Shown: positions 7,510-14,620 of the stretch, piece after piece
Position numbering within the stretch: the first letter of the stretch is position 1
Layout: each line of letters opens with the position of its first letter
Assembly: GCA_964345365.1 (NCBI GenBank)
Contig: CAYFQR010000021.1
Span: forward strand, 1-26,631
DNA: 26,631 bases
Direction of reading: 5' to 3'
From: RUG754 sp964345365
GTDB lineage: Bacteria; Bacillota; Clostridia; Peptostreptococcales; Anaerovoracaceae
Made by a program: the position numbers and the translations under genes
Notes under the pieces: generated by a model
What the model was told of the DNA's origin: nothing
What the model saw: only the letters and a program-made list of their open reading frames with translations
Database searches by the model: none

Positions 7510-8001
7510 TTACATTGCCTTTCTAAAAGGCGTAGCGAAAAAATCCTTCACTGATGCACATTTGTCGGCCAGTGAAACGATTGTACCCTCTATAGATGTT
7601 GGACGAATCCTCGTAAACGGCCACATGTGATATCTGATTATATCCTTCGCTCTTGGACTGAAATTACAGTCAGAGAGGATTCCCTCTGCAATGAACACGG
7701 ATTCCTCAGGGTGACTTTTGTAGCAGTCTTTCTTGCACGAATACTTGTGAACTCTTCCGAGCATACCAAGGTCATGTGCCAGTGAACCTCTGACAATGTC
7801 GCTTGTATCGGTTTCTATATTAAGTTTTGACAGCGCTCTTGCAAAAATAAGACTTATTACTGCAACCTCGAGTGAATGAGATGCTACCGTGTTCCTGTTA
7901 TGGTGTGTTTGGGAGAAGGCTTTTGTGAACTCGGTTGAACCAAGTATCTCAGCACCATGCTTTCTTATGTCGCTGAATGCTTTTTGTTTAATTTTAGTCA
8001 T
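7510..8001 (-). CDS. HD domain-containing phosphohydrolase
   Basis: A 163-aa HD-superfamily protein, a small metal-dependent hydrolase acting on nucleotides or phosphodiesters; the substrate is unknown. Metal ligands are visible as H42 (ASHSLEV), the H76-D77 pair (LAHDLGM), further histidines near residues 96 and 123 (RYHMWPF), and a late Asp in SLADKCASVKDF. No membrane segment is present. The last eight residues (ATPFRKAM) precede a TAA after which the same frame continues into a GyrI-like domain, so this end may have been altered by a deletion. Upstream, a promoter-like pair places the start of transcription at or within a base or two of the ATG, with no ribosome binding site, suggesting leaderless translation. 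Otherwise the start could lie a little downstream. Confidence 0.8.
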   Translation of the reverse strand: MTKIKQKAFSDIRKHGAEILGSTEFTKAFSQTHHNRNTVASHSLEVAVISLIFARALSKLNIETDTSDIVRGSLAHDLGMLGRVHKYSCKKDCYKSHPEESVFIAEGILSDCNFSPRAKDIIRYHMWPFTRIRPTSIEGTIVSLADKCASVKDFFATPFRKAM

Positions 8002-8007
8002 AGGTAC

Positions 8008-8036
8008 ATTCTATCCTACTTCACAGCACTCGTAAA
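8008..8036 (-). promoter_or_regulatory. Possible promoter of the HD-domain gene
   Basis: On the minus strand TTTACG (8036-8031) and TAGAAT (8013-8008) are 17 nt apart. Only six bases separate the -10 from the ATG, which would give a leaderless mRNA. Confidence 0.4.
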
Positions 8037-8100
8037 CAAAAAATGGTAAATCATCACATAAATCACAAAAACAAAGCACTTTTTTAGCTTCAAAATATAT

Positions 8101-8129
8101 TTGCAAAAGAAGTCCCGTAATAGTAGAAT
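8101..8129 (+). promoter_or_regulatory. SigA-type promoter of radA
   Basis: TTGCAA (8101-8106) and TAGAAT (8124-8129) are separated by 17 nt. AAGGAG (8154-8159) lies 8 nt before the radA ATG. Confidence 0.7.
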
Positions 8130-8167
8130 GTTCGTATAAACAGGACAGCATCTAAGGAGATGAAATC

Positions 8168-9559
8168 ATGGCTAAAAAAGCGAGAACCGTGTTTCTGTGT
8201 CAGGAATGCGGCTATGAATCGGATAAATGGATGGGGCAGTGTATATGCGGCGCATGGAACTCGTTCGTAGAAGAAAAAGTGCTTCCGGACGCTGCAGATG
8301 ACAGCAGGAGGAGAACTAAAAGCAGCTCCGCAGGGAAACCGACAGGGGAACCGACTGCACTAAAAAAAGTAGGCACGGCTGATTACGCAAGACTTGATAC
8401 GGGAACAGGTGAACTGAACAGGGTACTCGGCGGTGGCATAGTCAAGGGTTCACTGACCTTGATTTCGGGAGAACCCGGTATTGGTAAATCCACTATCATC
8501 ATGCAGACTGCGGCGAATATTGCGGAAAGCGGCAGGAAAGTTCTATATGTTTCCGGTGAAGAATCCGAGGAACAGATAAAGATGCGGGCTGACCGCATAT
8601 GCAGGCACATACCCGAAACTCTCTTTGTACTTTCGGAGACCAATATGGAAATAGTCGATGCGGTATGCGAGAAGCTGAAACCGGATTTTTTGATAGTCGA
8701 TTCAATTCAGACCATGTATTCGGATTCGCTCGACTCTGCACCCGGCTCCGTTTCACAGGTCAGGCAGGTCGGGAACCTTTTGATGAGGATAGGGAAGACG
8801 GACAATATACCGGTGTTCATCGTGGCTCATGTCACCAAGTCGGGTGAGCTTGCAGGGCCTAAGACGGTAGAGCATCTTGTTGACTGTGTGCTTAACTTCT
8901 ACGGGGAGCGTGACCGGGAACTCAGAATCATGAGAGCATACAAAAATCGCTACGGAACTACATCCGAAATCGGTGCCTTCATGATGGAGTCGGAGGGGCT
9001 GATTGAGGTTCGTGACATAAGTGCCACCTTCCTTGAGAACAAAGATGAAAAAGCCGAAGGCTCCGTGGCTACGGCTATTTATGAAGGAAGCCGTCCGGTT
9101 ATGTTCGAAGTTCAGGGGCTTGTAACTCCCGCATCGGGCATCGGGTTTTCGAGGAGAACGGCAGTCGGCATAGACAATGCGAGACTCAGTATGATAATTG
9201 CGGTGATGGAAAAAAAAGTCGGCCTTCCGCTCGGCATGCAGGACATATACGTCAATGTAGTAGGAGGATTGAAGCCGGAGGGTACGGGTATCGACATTGC
9301 GGTTGCCCTTGCTATATACTCATCTTTTAAGAGAGCTGTTCCTCAGAGGAGGACGCTTGCAATGGGTGAGGTAGGGCTTACGGGAGGCCTCAGAGCGATA
9401 AGAAATGCCGAAAAAATCGTGAAAGAGGCGGCAAGGCTCGGATATGAGCAGGTAATATTGCCGCAGTCGAATGCTGCGAAATTAAAAGAAAAAATCGGTG
9501 AGCTCAAGGTTATAGGAGCTAAAGACATCAAAAGCGCAATAGAAGCTTTTTTACGATAA
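8168..9559 (+). CDS. radA: DNA repair protein RadA (Sms)
   Basis: A 463-aa RecA-like ATPase that promotes branch migration of recombination intermediates. Domain order is standard: an N-terminal zinc finger, a RecA core with Walker A GEPGIGKST (101-109), the RadA-specific KNRYG motif (259-263), and a C-terminal Lon-protease-like domain (about 290-455) without protease function. The zinc finger is unusual: C11-x2-C14 is followed by C25-x-C27, whereas the family normally has C-x2-C in the second pair. Length is typical (about 455 aa). The gene is transcribed from its own promoter and ends at the terminator shared with the minus-strand two-component operon. In Bacillus disA and yacL follow; here yacL comes after an interposed two-component system. 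Confidence 0.96.
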   Translation: MAKKARTVFLCQECGYESDKWMGQCICGAWNSFVEEKVLPDAADDSRRRTKSSSAGKPTGEPTALKKVGTADYARLDTGTGELNRVLGGGIVKGSLTLISGEPGIGKSTIIMQTAANIAESGRKVLYVSGEESEEQIKMRADRICRHIPETLFVLSETNMEIVDAVCEKLKPDFLIVDSIQTMYSDSLDSAPGSVSQVRQVGNLLMRIGKTDNIPVFIVAHVTKSGELAGPKTVEHLVDCVLNFYGERDRELRIMRAYKNRYGTTSEIGAFMMESEGLIEVRDISATFLENKDEKAEGSVATAIYEGSRPVMFEVQGLVTPASGIGFSRRTAVGIDNARLSMIIAVMEKKVGLPLGMQDIYVNVVGGLKPEGTGIDIAVALAIYSSFKRAVPQRRTLAMGEVGLTGGLRAIRNAEKIVKEAARLGYEQVILPQSNAAKLKEKIGELKVIGAKDIKSAIEAFLR

Positions 9560-9681
9560 AAGTATATGCTATGTGGCAAAAAAGCGGAAAAACAGTTATG
9601 ACATGCAAGTGTGTTGACATGTGTAGCCGATTCATTTCATGATTTAAGTCACAAACTTTATCGGTTATTACAAAGAATTAC

Positions 9682-9731
9682 AAAAACCGCCGCAATCGTT
9701 CAAAGCACAGTCGTGGCGGTTTCATGTTTTT
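9682..9731 (-). terminator. Bidirectional terminator between radA and the sensor kinase
   Basis: AAACCGCC (9684-9691) pairs with GGCGGTTT (9715-9722). The minus strand continues into TTTTTG and the plus strand into CATGTTTTT. It lies between the convergent radA and histidine kinase genes. Confidence 0.85.
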
Positions 9732-9735
9732 CTTA

Positions 9736-11166
9736 TCAGTTTTTTGCGATTTCAAGTTCAAACCAGAAGGTGCTTCCCTGACCTTCTTTTGATGTCACGC
9801 CGAAATCGGCATGATGAAGGGTGAATATTTCTTTGACAATACTGAGGCCTAAGCCTGAACCTGTCGTAGCACGCACATAGTTGGAGGAAGCCTTGTAGTA
9901 TCTGTCCCATATATGAGGTATTTCATCCTGTTTGATGCCCGGACCGTGGTCGGTTATTTCGAAACGGTATTTTTTACCGGATTTTTTTATGGTGACGAGT
10001 ATTGTCTTATCTTCGCCGCAGTATTTGATAGCATTGGAAGTGAGGTTTTGAATCGCTTGTGAGATTCTGTCCTTATCCGCAGAGACCATGGTTTCTTTCG
10101 GGGCATTAAGTTGGAAATTATAGCCGTACTGCTCTACATAAATACCGTAAGACGCCAGTACGCCTGCGGTCAGCGAGGTTAAATCGAAGAGTTCTTTATC
10201 AAGCACTATCTTATGCATCGACATCGCGCAGACTGTGGCCATGTCGCTGACTAAGTTTGCCATATTTTTGGTTTCATCCATTATAACCTTGAGGTGCGAA
10301 TTTCTCTTTTCGGGGTCATCGCCTGAAAGGTCTCTTATCATTTCGGCATAGGATCTTATCAATGTGAGAGGTGTCTTCAGGTCATGGGATACATTCGCTA
10401 CCAAGTCCTTTTGCCTGTTATCAGCCTGCTCCATTTCATAAGCGGCCGTGTTAAGAGTTTCCGCAAGCTTGTTTATCTCGGAGTAAGATTTTACGTTAAA
10501 TCTGATATTGTAGTAGCCCATACCGAGACGTTTTGCCCCTTCCGTCATTTCTTTGACAGGGCGGGCTATTCTTCTTGAAAATAGCAGTGCCATTATAAAA
10601 GCAAGGAACATCGCGCCCGTGCTGACGTAAAAGAACTGATTTTTTAATATCATGAGAGTCGAATCTACAGGATAGAGCGGAGTAAAAATAAACAGATACA
10701 GATTCCCGAGTTCAGTCTTTTTAATTATAGTAGCATAAGCCAGCGTATTATAGTTTTCCCGACCTGCCGAAAACTTAAAAGAAGCGGAGTCCCTTTCGCT
10801 GTCACTTTCAATTATTTGTTTGAGCCTCGGTATTTGGCGCTGATAGGTATATACGGGTCTGAACATTTCGTTGTCAGGCAGGAACGAAAGCGGCAGGCCG
10901 TTATATTCCATACTGAAGTAGTAGTCGTTCAGAATCGAGTACTGTTGGAGCTTGTCGGTGAGGTTTTCGTCATTCTCAAGGTAGGCTGTCTTAATTTCCT
11001 GCCCTAAAATCGAAACCTCTTTTTCTTTCATACGGTCATAATAGTTGTTCAGGAAAAAAATCTGAAGGAACCAAGTGAGAGCCAATATGGAAACCGATAT
11101 CGTCAAAAAATATACCCAAAGCCGAAACCTGATGCTTTTGAAATCAAATTTAAGCTTCAAATTCAA
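9736..11166 (-). CDS. Sensor histidine kinase (HAMP-HisKA-HATPase)
   Basis: A 476-aa membrane-bound kinase. TM1 is about residues 15-38, an extracytoplasmic sensor region covers about 40-175, and TM2 is about 178-197. A HAMP linker follows (about 197-250). The phosphoacceptor motif NVSHDLKTP has H261. The ATPase domain has the N-box N374-N378, DHGPG (406-410) and GSGLGL (436-441). Nothing essential is missing. The start is a TTG that overlaps the end of the response-regulator gene by 17 bases, with AGGAG about 12 nt upstream inside that gene; no downstream ATG would keep TM1. Regulator and kinase thus form a coupled operon. The sensor region has no domain I can name, so the signal is unknown. 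Confidence 0.93.
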   Translation of the reverse strand: MNLKLKFDFKSIRFRLWVYFLTISVSILALTWFLQIFFLNNYYDRMKEKEVSILGQEIKTAYLENDENLTDKLQQYSILNDYYFSMEYNGLPLSFLPDNEMFRPVYTYQRQIPRLKQIIESDSERDSASFKFSAGRENYNTLAYATIIKKTELGNLYLFIFTPLYPVDSTLMILKNQFFYVSTGAMFLAFIMALLFSRRIARPVKEMTEGAKRLGMGYYNIRFNVKSYSEINKLAETLNTAAYEMEQADNRQKDLVANVSHDLKTPLTLIRSYAEMIRDLSGDDPEKRNSHLKVIMDETKNMANLVSDMATVCAMSMHKIVLDKELFDLTSLTAGVLASYGIYVEQYGYNFQLNAPKETMVSADKDRISQAIQNLTSNAIKYCGEDKTILVTIKKSGKKYRFEITDHGPGIKQDEIPHIWDRYYKASSNYVRATTGSGLGLSIVKEIFTLHHADFGVTSKEGQGSTFWFELEIAKN

Positions 11167-11827
11167 ATTTATAACCTACTCCTCTCAATGTTACAATGAA
11201 CTTTCTGTAATCACCCAAGTTATTTCTAAGATTTTTAATATGTGTATCTATCGTCCTGTCATCTCCGAAAAAGTCATATCCCCAGATGTCGGACAGGAGT
11301 TTGTCACGCGAAAGTGCGATATTCATATTCTCTACCAAATAAAACAGAAGGTCATATTCCTTAGGTGTGAGATCCACCTTTTTACCGTCGACGGAAACCG
11401 TCCTTGCCGGTATATTTATCTCAAGACCCTCAAATTTAAGGACGCTCGGCTGAACCTTGGTGTTTTTGTTTTTTCGCGGAATTATCGCATTCACACGCGC
11501 CATAAGTTCTTTAGGGCTGAAAGGCTTCACGACATAATCGTCGATTCCCAAGTCGAAGCCGTAAAGCTTATCGTATTCTTCACCTCTCGCACTCAGCATT
11601 ATGACAGGTATGTCCTTGATTTTTTTTATTTCTTTGCACGCCGAAAAGCCGTCAAGCTTAGGCATCATTATATCCATTATGATAAGGTCATAGTCATTTA
11701 ACTTGACAAGTCCGATAGCAACCATGCCGTCTTCGGCTTCGCTTACTTCGTGACCGCTGAACTCGGCATATTCGCGTATTATTTCGCGGATTTTAGGTTC
11801 GTCGTCTACAACGAGAATTTTGCTCAT
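11150..11827 (-). CDS. OmpR/PhoB-type response regulator
   Basis: A 225-aa two-domain regulator. The receiver (about 1-118) has the acidic pair D8-D9, phosphoacceptor D52 (LIIMDIMMPKLDG), S79 and K101 (VVKPFSPKE). The DNA-binding domain (about 130-225) is a winged helix with the family signature DLTPKEYDLLFYLVEN and a final TLRGVGYKFE. I start at ATG 11827 because AAGGAGG lies 7 nt before it; an upstream in-frame ATG at 11851 overlaps that site. It is the first gene of the operon with the sensor kinase at 9736-11166. A promoter at 12113-12141 and a structured leader of about 190 nt lie upstream, so expression may be controlled by RNA folding. Target genes are unknown. Confidence 0.95.
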   Translation of the reverse strand: MSKILVVDDEPKIREIIREYAEFSGHEVSEAEDGMVAIGLVKLNDYDLIIMDIMMPKLDGFSACKEIKKIKDIPVIMLSARGEEYDKLYGFDLGIDDYVVKPFSPKELMARVNAIIPRKNKNTKVQPSVLKFEGLEINIPARTVSVDGKKVDLTPKEYDLLFYLVENMNIALSRDKLLSDIWGYDFFGDDRTIDTHIKNLRNNLGDYRKFIVTLRGVGYKFEFEA

Positions 11828-11884
11828 AGGGTATCCTCCTTTTTTATGCAAAAAATCAGCATCAGAATTAATCTTATACTATGA

Positions 11885-12073
11885 GCGATAATTGCTGCCG
11901 GTCTTTTAAGTCCTCACTTCATGCAATTGTTGCTGTTTGCTCGCATGAAATCATGTCCTCTAAAGAACTCGGGCTGCGCCCTCAAACACTTGTGAGGACT
12001 TGATGATTCAAAGCTCGCTTCACAGACAATTGCGCATTCGCTGCGGAAGCAAAGCCCCGGCAGTAATTATCGC
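11885..12073 (-). ncRNA. Candidate structured leader RNA of the two-component operon
   Basis: This 189-nt element is closed by 17-nt arms at 11885-11901 and 12057-12073 that pair with one mismatch. Inside, AAGTCCTCAC (11908-11917) pairs perfectly with GTGAGGACTT (11992-12001), TTCATGC (11918-11924) with GCATGAA (11943-11949), and GGGC with GCCC around 11971-11981. A further hairpin based on GCTTC/GAAGC fills 12015-12050. A competing stem uses GTCCTC at 11955-11960 with the same GAGGAC (11994-11999), extended by ATCAT (11950-11954) with ATGAT. The element lies between the promoter at 12113-12141 and the response-regulator start, so it would be transcribed in the minus direction within a leader of about 280 nt. 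I do not recognise it as a known riboswitch class. It could instead be a dispersed palindromic repeat. Confidence 0.5.
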
Positions 12074-12112
12074 ACGGCGATATGATTTCGTATAACAGCT
12101 GCGCATGTAACT

Positions 12113-12141
12113 ATTATATCATGTTTACAATTTTTTACCAA
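12113..12141 (-). promoter_or_regulatory. SigA-type promoter of the two-component operon
   Basis: On the minus strand TTGGTA (12141-12136) and TATAAT (12118-12113) are separated by 17 nt, with an extended -10 (TGATATAAT). Transcription would start near 12106, giving a leader of about 280 nt before the regulator ATG. Confidence 0.7.
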
Positions 12142-12218
12142 CTATATACTATCCTTGTGAAATGTCTGTGAAGTATTGATGGATTTTGGGTTTTGCACTG
12201 ATGTTTTTCTTGATAAAC

Positions 12219-12246
12219 TTGACAAAAGCGGTTATACTTATATATT
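12219..12246 (+). promoter_or_regulatory. Probable promoter of yacL and the downstream cluster
   Basis: A perfect TTGACA (12219-12224) is followed after 16 nt by TATATT (12241-12246). A TATAAT at 12250-12255 has no -35 at the right distance. The yacL start is about 50 nt downstream. Confidence 0.6.
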
Positions 12247-12299
12247 AGGTATAATAGGCGTAACTGTTACCTAAATTTAAGAGAAAGGAGGAAAATGTA

Positions 12300-13424
12300 G
12301 TGATAAGAAGATTTTTCAGAGGCTTTTTCACGTTGCTCGGAGCGCTTATCGGCTATGAGTTTTTTGACTTGTTAAGATACCTGATAAATAATTCGGAAAC
12401 ATATAAGAGCTTAGAACCTATAGAGGGGTCGGAACAAGTTGTCATAGCATTATTTTTTGTTATTATTTTTGGAATTATTTTTTATAGAATAGCGCCAAGA
12501 CTTTGTAGTGGAAGCCAGAAGATGGCATATACTATCGGAGCAGAGATACAGGGGATTTCCCCGGTTGAGATTATAGGCGGTGCAATCGGAGTAATCTTCG
12601 GCCTTGTAATAGCATATCTTTTAACAAGGCTTATTGAGAATGTGTTGATACAAAAAACGCTCTATCTCACGCTTTCAATAGGCGTATACGCTCTTCTCGC
12701 CTTCATAGGCGGCGTAGTCGGCTCGAGAATCGGCCCGGAAACGATGAATTTGATTTTATCGAATCCCAAAAAAAACAAGGAGCAAAACGAATATGACTAC
12801 AATGTCAAAGACAAGAAGGTGCAGCGAGTGCCTAAGATATTGGACACGAGTGTTATCATCGACGGCAGGATACTTGAAATAATAAAGACGGGATTCCTGG
12901 AAGGGCCGATAGTAATTCCGGAGTTCGTTTTAGTTGAATTAAGGCATATAGCCGACTCTTCCGACAGCTTGAAGCGTGTCAGAGGAAGGAGGGGCCTTGA
13001 TATTCTCAACAAGATTCAAACGGAGTATGAAATTCACATATATAACACCGATTCCGAAAAGGCTCTAAAGGAGATACCCGAAGTTGATGTCAAGCTGCTT
13101 AAATTAGCTCAGATAATGAAAGGCAAGGTTGTCACCAACGATTTCAACTTGAATAAGGTCGCCACAATAAAGGGAGTGCCGGTACTTAATATCAACGAAC
13201 TTTCGAATGCCGTTAAACCGATGGTAATACCGGGCGAAAAGATGACCGTCACCCTTATTAAACAGGGAAAAGACAGAGAGCAGGCAGTTGCCTATCTCGA
13301 TGACGGCACGATGATAGTTGTTGAGGACGGCCGCAAATACTTGGGCGAGACAATCGAAATCAATGTCACCTCCGTGCTTCAAACAGCAGCGGGAAGGATG
13401 ATATTCGGTAAAGTAAAAGTATGA
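12300..13424 (+). CDS. yacL: YacL-like membrane PIN/TRAM domain protein
   Basis: A 374-aa protein of the YacL family, conserved in Firmicutes beside radA/disA and ispD. Membrane segments lie at about residues 7-25, 46-63, 90-110 and 119-142, followed by a short charged linker. A PIN-type nuclease domain covers about 178-300, with acidic residues D182 (ILDTSVIIDGR), E213 and D281 (VVTNDFNLN). A TRAM domain (about 309-370) probably binds RNA. Start is GTG 12300, 8 nt after GGAGG (12287-12291). An ATG-TAG start-stop pair (12295-12300) sits in between, overlapping the GTG by one base. The precise RNA substrate of YacL is not established. The gene heads the cluster yacL-ispDF-proS. Confidence 0.9.
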   Translation: MIRRFFRGFFTLLGALIGYEFFDLLRYLINNSETYKSLEPIEGSEQVVIALFFVIIFGIIFYRIAPRLCSGSQKMAYTIGAEIQGISPVEIIGGAIGVIFGLVIAYLLTRLIENVLIQKTLYLTLSIGVYALLAFIGGVVGSRIGPETMNLILSNPKKNKEQNEYDYNVKDKKVQRVPKILDTSVIIDGRILEIIKTGFLEGPIVIPEFVLVELRHIADSSDSLKRVRGRRGLDILNKIQTEYEIHIYNTDSEKALKEIPEVDVKLLKLAQIMKGKVVTNDFNLNKVATIKGVPVLNINELSNAVKPMVIPGEKMTVTLIKQGKDREQAVAYLDDGTMIVVEDGRKYLGETIEINVTSVLQTAAGRMIFGKVKV

Positions 13425-13460
13425 TGTTCTATAAAGTAAAATAAAGGTAAGTGAACATCC

Positions 13461-14584
13461 ATGTATAAAGACAGCAAAATAAGTGCACTGATAGTCGCCG
13501 CCGGTACGGGAAGTCGTTTCGGCGGTGACGTGCCTAAACAATTCAAAAAACTGGGGAATAGAACCGTCCTCGAAGAAGTATGCATACTGTTTGAAAAAAG
13601 CGATATCATAGATGATATTGTAGTAGTGTGCAGCGAAACATACCTTGATTCTGCGAAGGAGCTTCTTTCGGATTGCAAAAAACTGAAAGTGGTAGTTACC
13701 GGCGGAGCGGAAAGACAGGATTCCGTCAAGGCGGGCCTTGACGCTGTCATTAAAAACGGTTCCGACGACATTGTTTTGGTGCATGATGCTGCGAGACCCT
13801 TCGCGTCGATTTCTCTCATAGAGAATATTGCGGAGGCTGCATATATTCATGGTGCGGCGATACCTGTTGTAAGACTGAAGGATACGATAAGAACGAGAGA
13901 AAAAACACTCGACAGACAGGCGCTTTATGCAGTCCAAACACCGCAGGGGTTCAGGCTTGAGATTTTAAGAGACGCTTACGAAAAAGCCTTTGCCGAGGGC
14001 TTCATCGGTACGGATGAAGCGAGTATAGCGGAGAGAGCGGGTTATACCGTGTACCTCGCTGACGGCGAAGACTCCAACAAAAAAATTACCACACCGGAGG
14101 ATATATCATTGAGTGAAATAAGGGCGGGAACAGGATATGACGTTCATAGACTCGTCNNNNNNNNNNTATTATTTGCGGGGTAAGGGTACCCCATGAAACA
14201 GGCTTGCTCGGCCACAGTGATGCCGATGTCGCGACACATGCACTCATGGACGCTATCTTAGGAGCTGCAGCAATGGGTGACATAGGCAGGCATTTTCCGG
14301 ACAGCGACAAGGAGTATGAGGGGGTATCCTCAATCGAGCTCCTTAAAAAAGTGAAATTGCTCATTGCCGATGAGGGTTACTCTATCGGTAATGTGGATAT
14401 AACCGTAATCTGTCAGAAACCGAAACTCGCACCTTATATTGAGGTGATGCGTGATAAGCTTTCGGAGATACTCGATTTGGAAAAGGACAGGATAAATATC
14501 AAGGCTACCACGAGCGAGGGCCTCGGTTTCACGGGCAGAGAGGAAGGCATAGCCGCTAATGCGGTCTGCACCCTCGTAAGATAA
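13461..14584 (+). CDS. ispDF: Bifunctional IspD/IspF enzyme, interrupted by assembly gap
   Basis: This is one gene for two steps of the MEP isoprenoid pathway. The N-terminal part (to about residue 222) is the CTP:2-C-methylerythritol 4-phosphate cytidylyltransferase, with the nucleotide-binding stretch LIVAAGTGSRFGG and DAARPF. The C-terminal part is 2-C-methylerythritol 2,4-cyclodiphosphate synthase, with metal ligands in GTGYDVHRL and GHSDADV and the TTSEGLGFTGRE motif. IspD runs straight into IspF (ISLSEIRAGTGYDVH) with no stop, so this is a fusion. Ten Ns at 14157-14166 interrupt the IspF N-terminus. After them the coding frame (IICGVRVPHETG) is shifted relative to the front part. The shift is almost certainly produced by the nominal gap length, not by mutation. 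Separate ispD and ispF calls (13461-14183 and 14204-14584) would be artefacts. Confidence 0.9.
14157..14166. other. Assembly gap (10 N)
   Basis: Ten undetermined bases lie within codons for the IspF active-site region. IspF proteins usually have five residues between HRLV and the IICG-like strand. The sequence here provides 11 bases, so the true gap is probably about 14 nt rather than 10. Confidence 0.97.
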
Positions 14585-14620
14585 AAAGAGAATTACCTAT
14601 AAGACAGGAGAACATAAGAA

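Noticed and set aside
11075..11701. A 208-codon open frame on the plus strand
   Set aside because: It is antisense to the response regulator, which has complete receiver and winged-helix motifs.
13104..13937. A 277-codon open frame on the minus strand
   Set aside because: It is antisense to the TRAM part of yacL and to IspD, both unmistakable. No start signals support it.
14204..14584. A separate ispF gene starting at ATG 14204
   Set aside because: That ATG is an internal methionine-like start created by the assembly gap. The IspF N-terminus (GTGYDVHRLV and IICGVRVPHETG) is present on both sides of the Ns.
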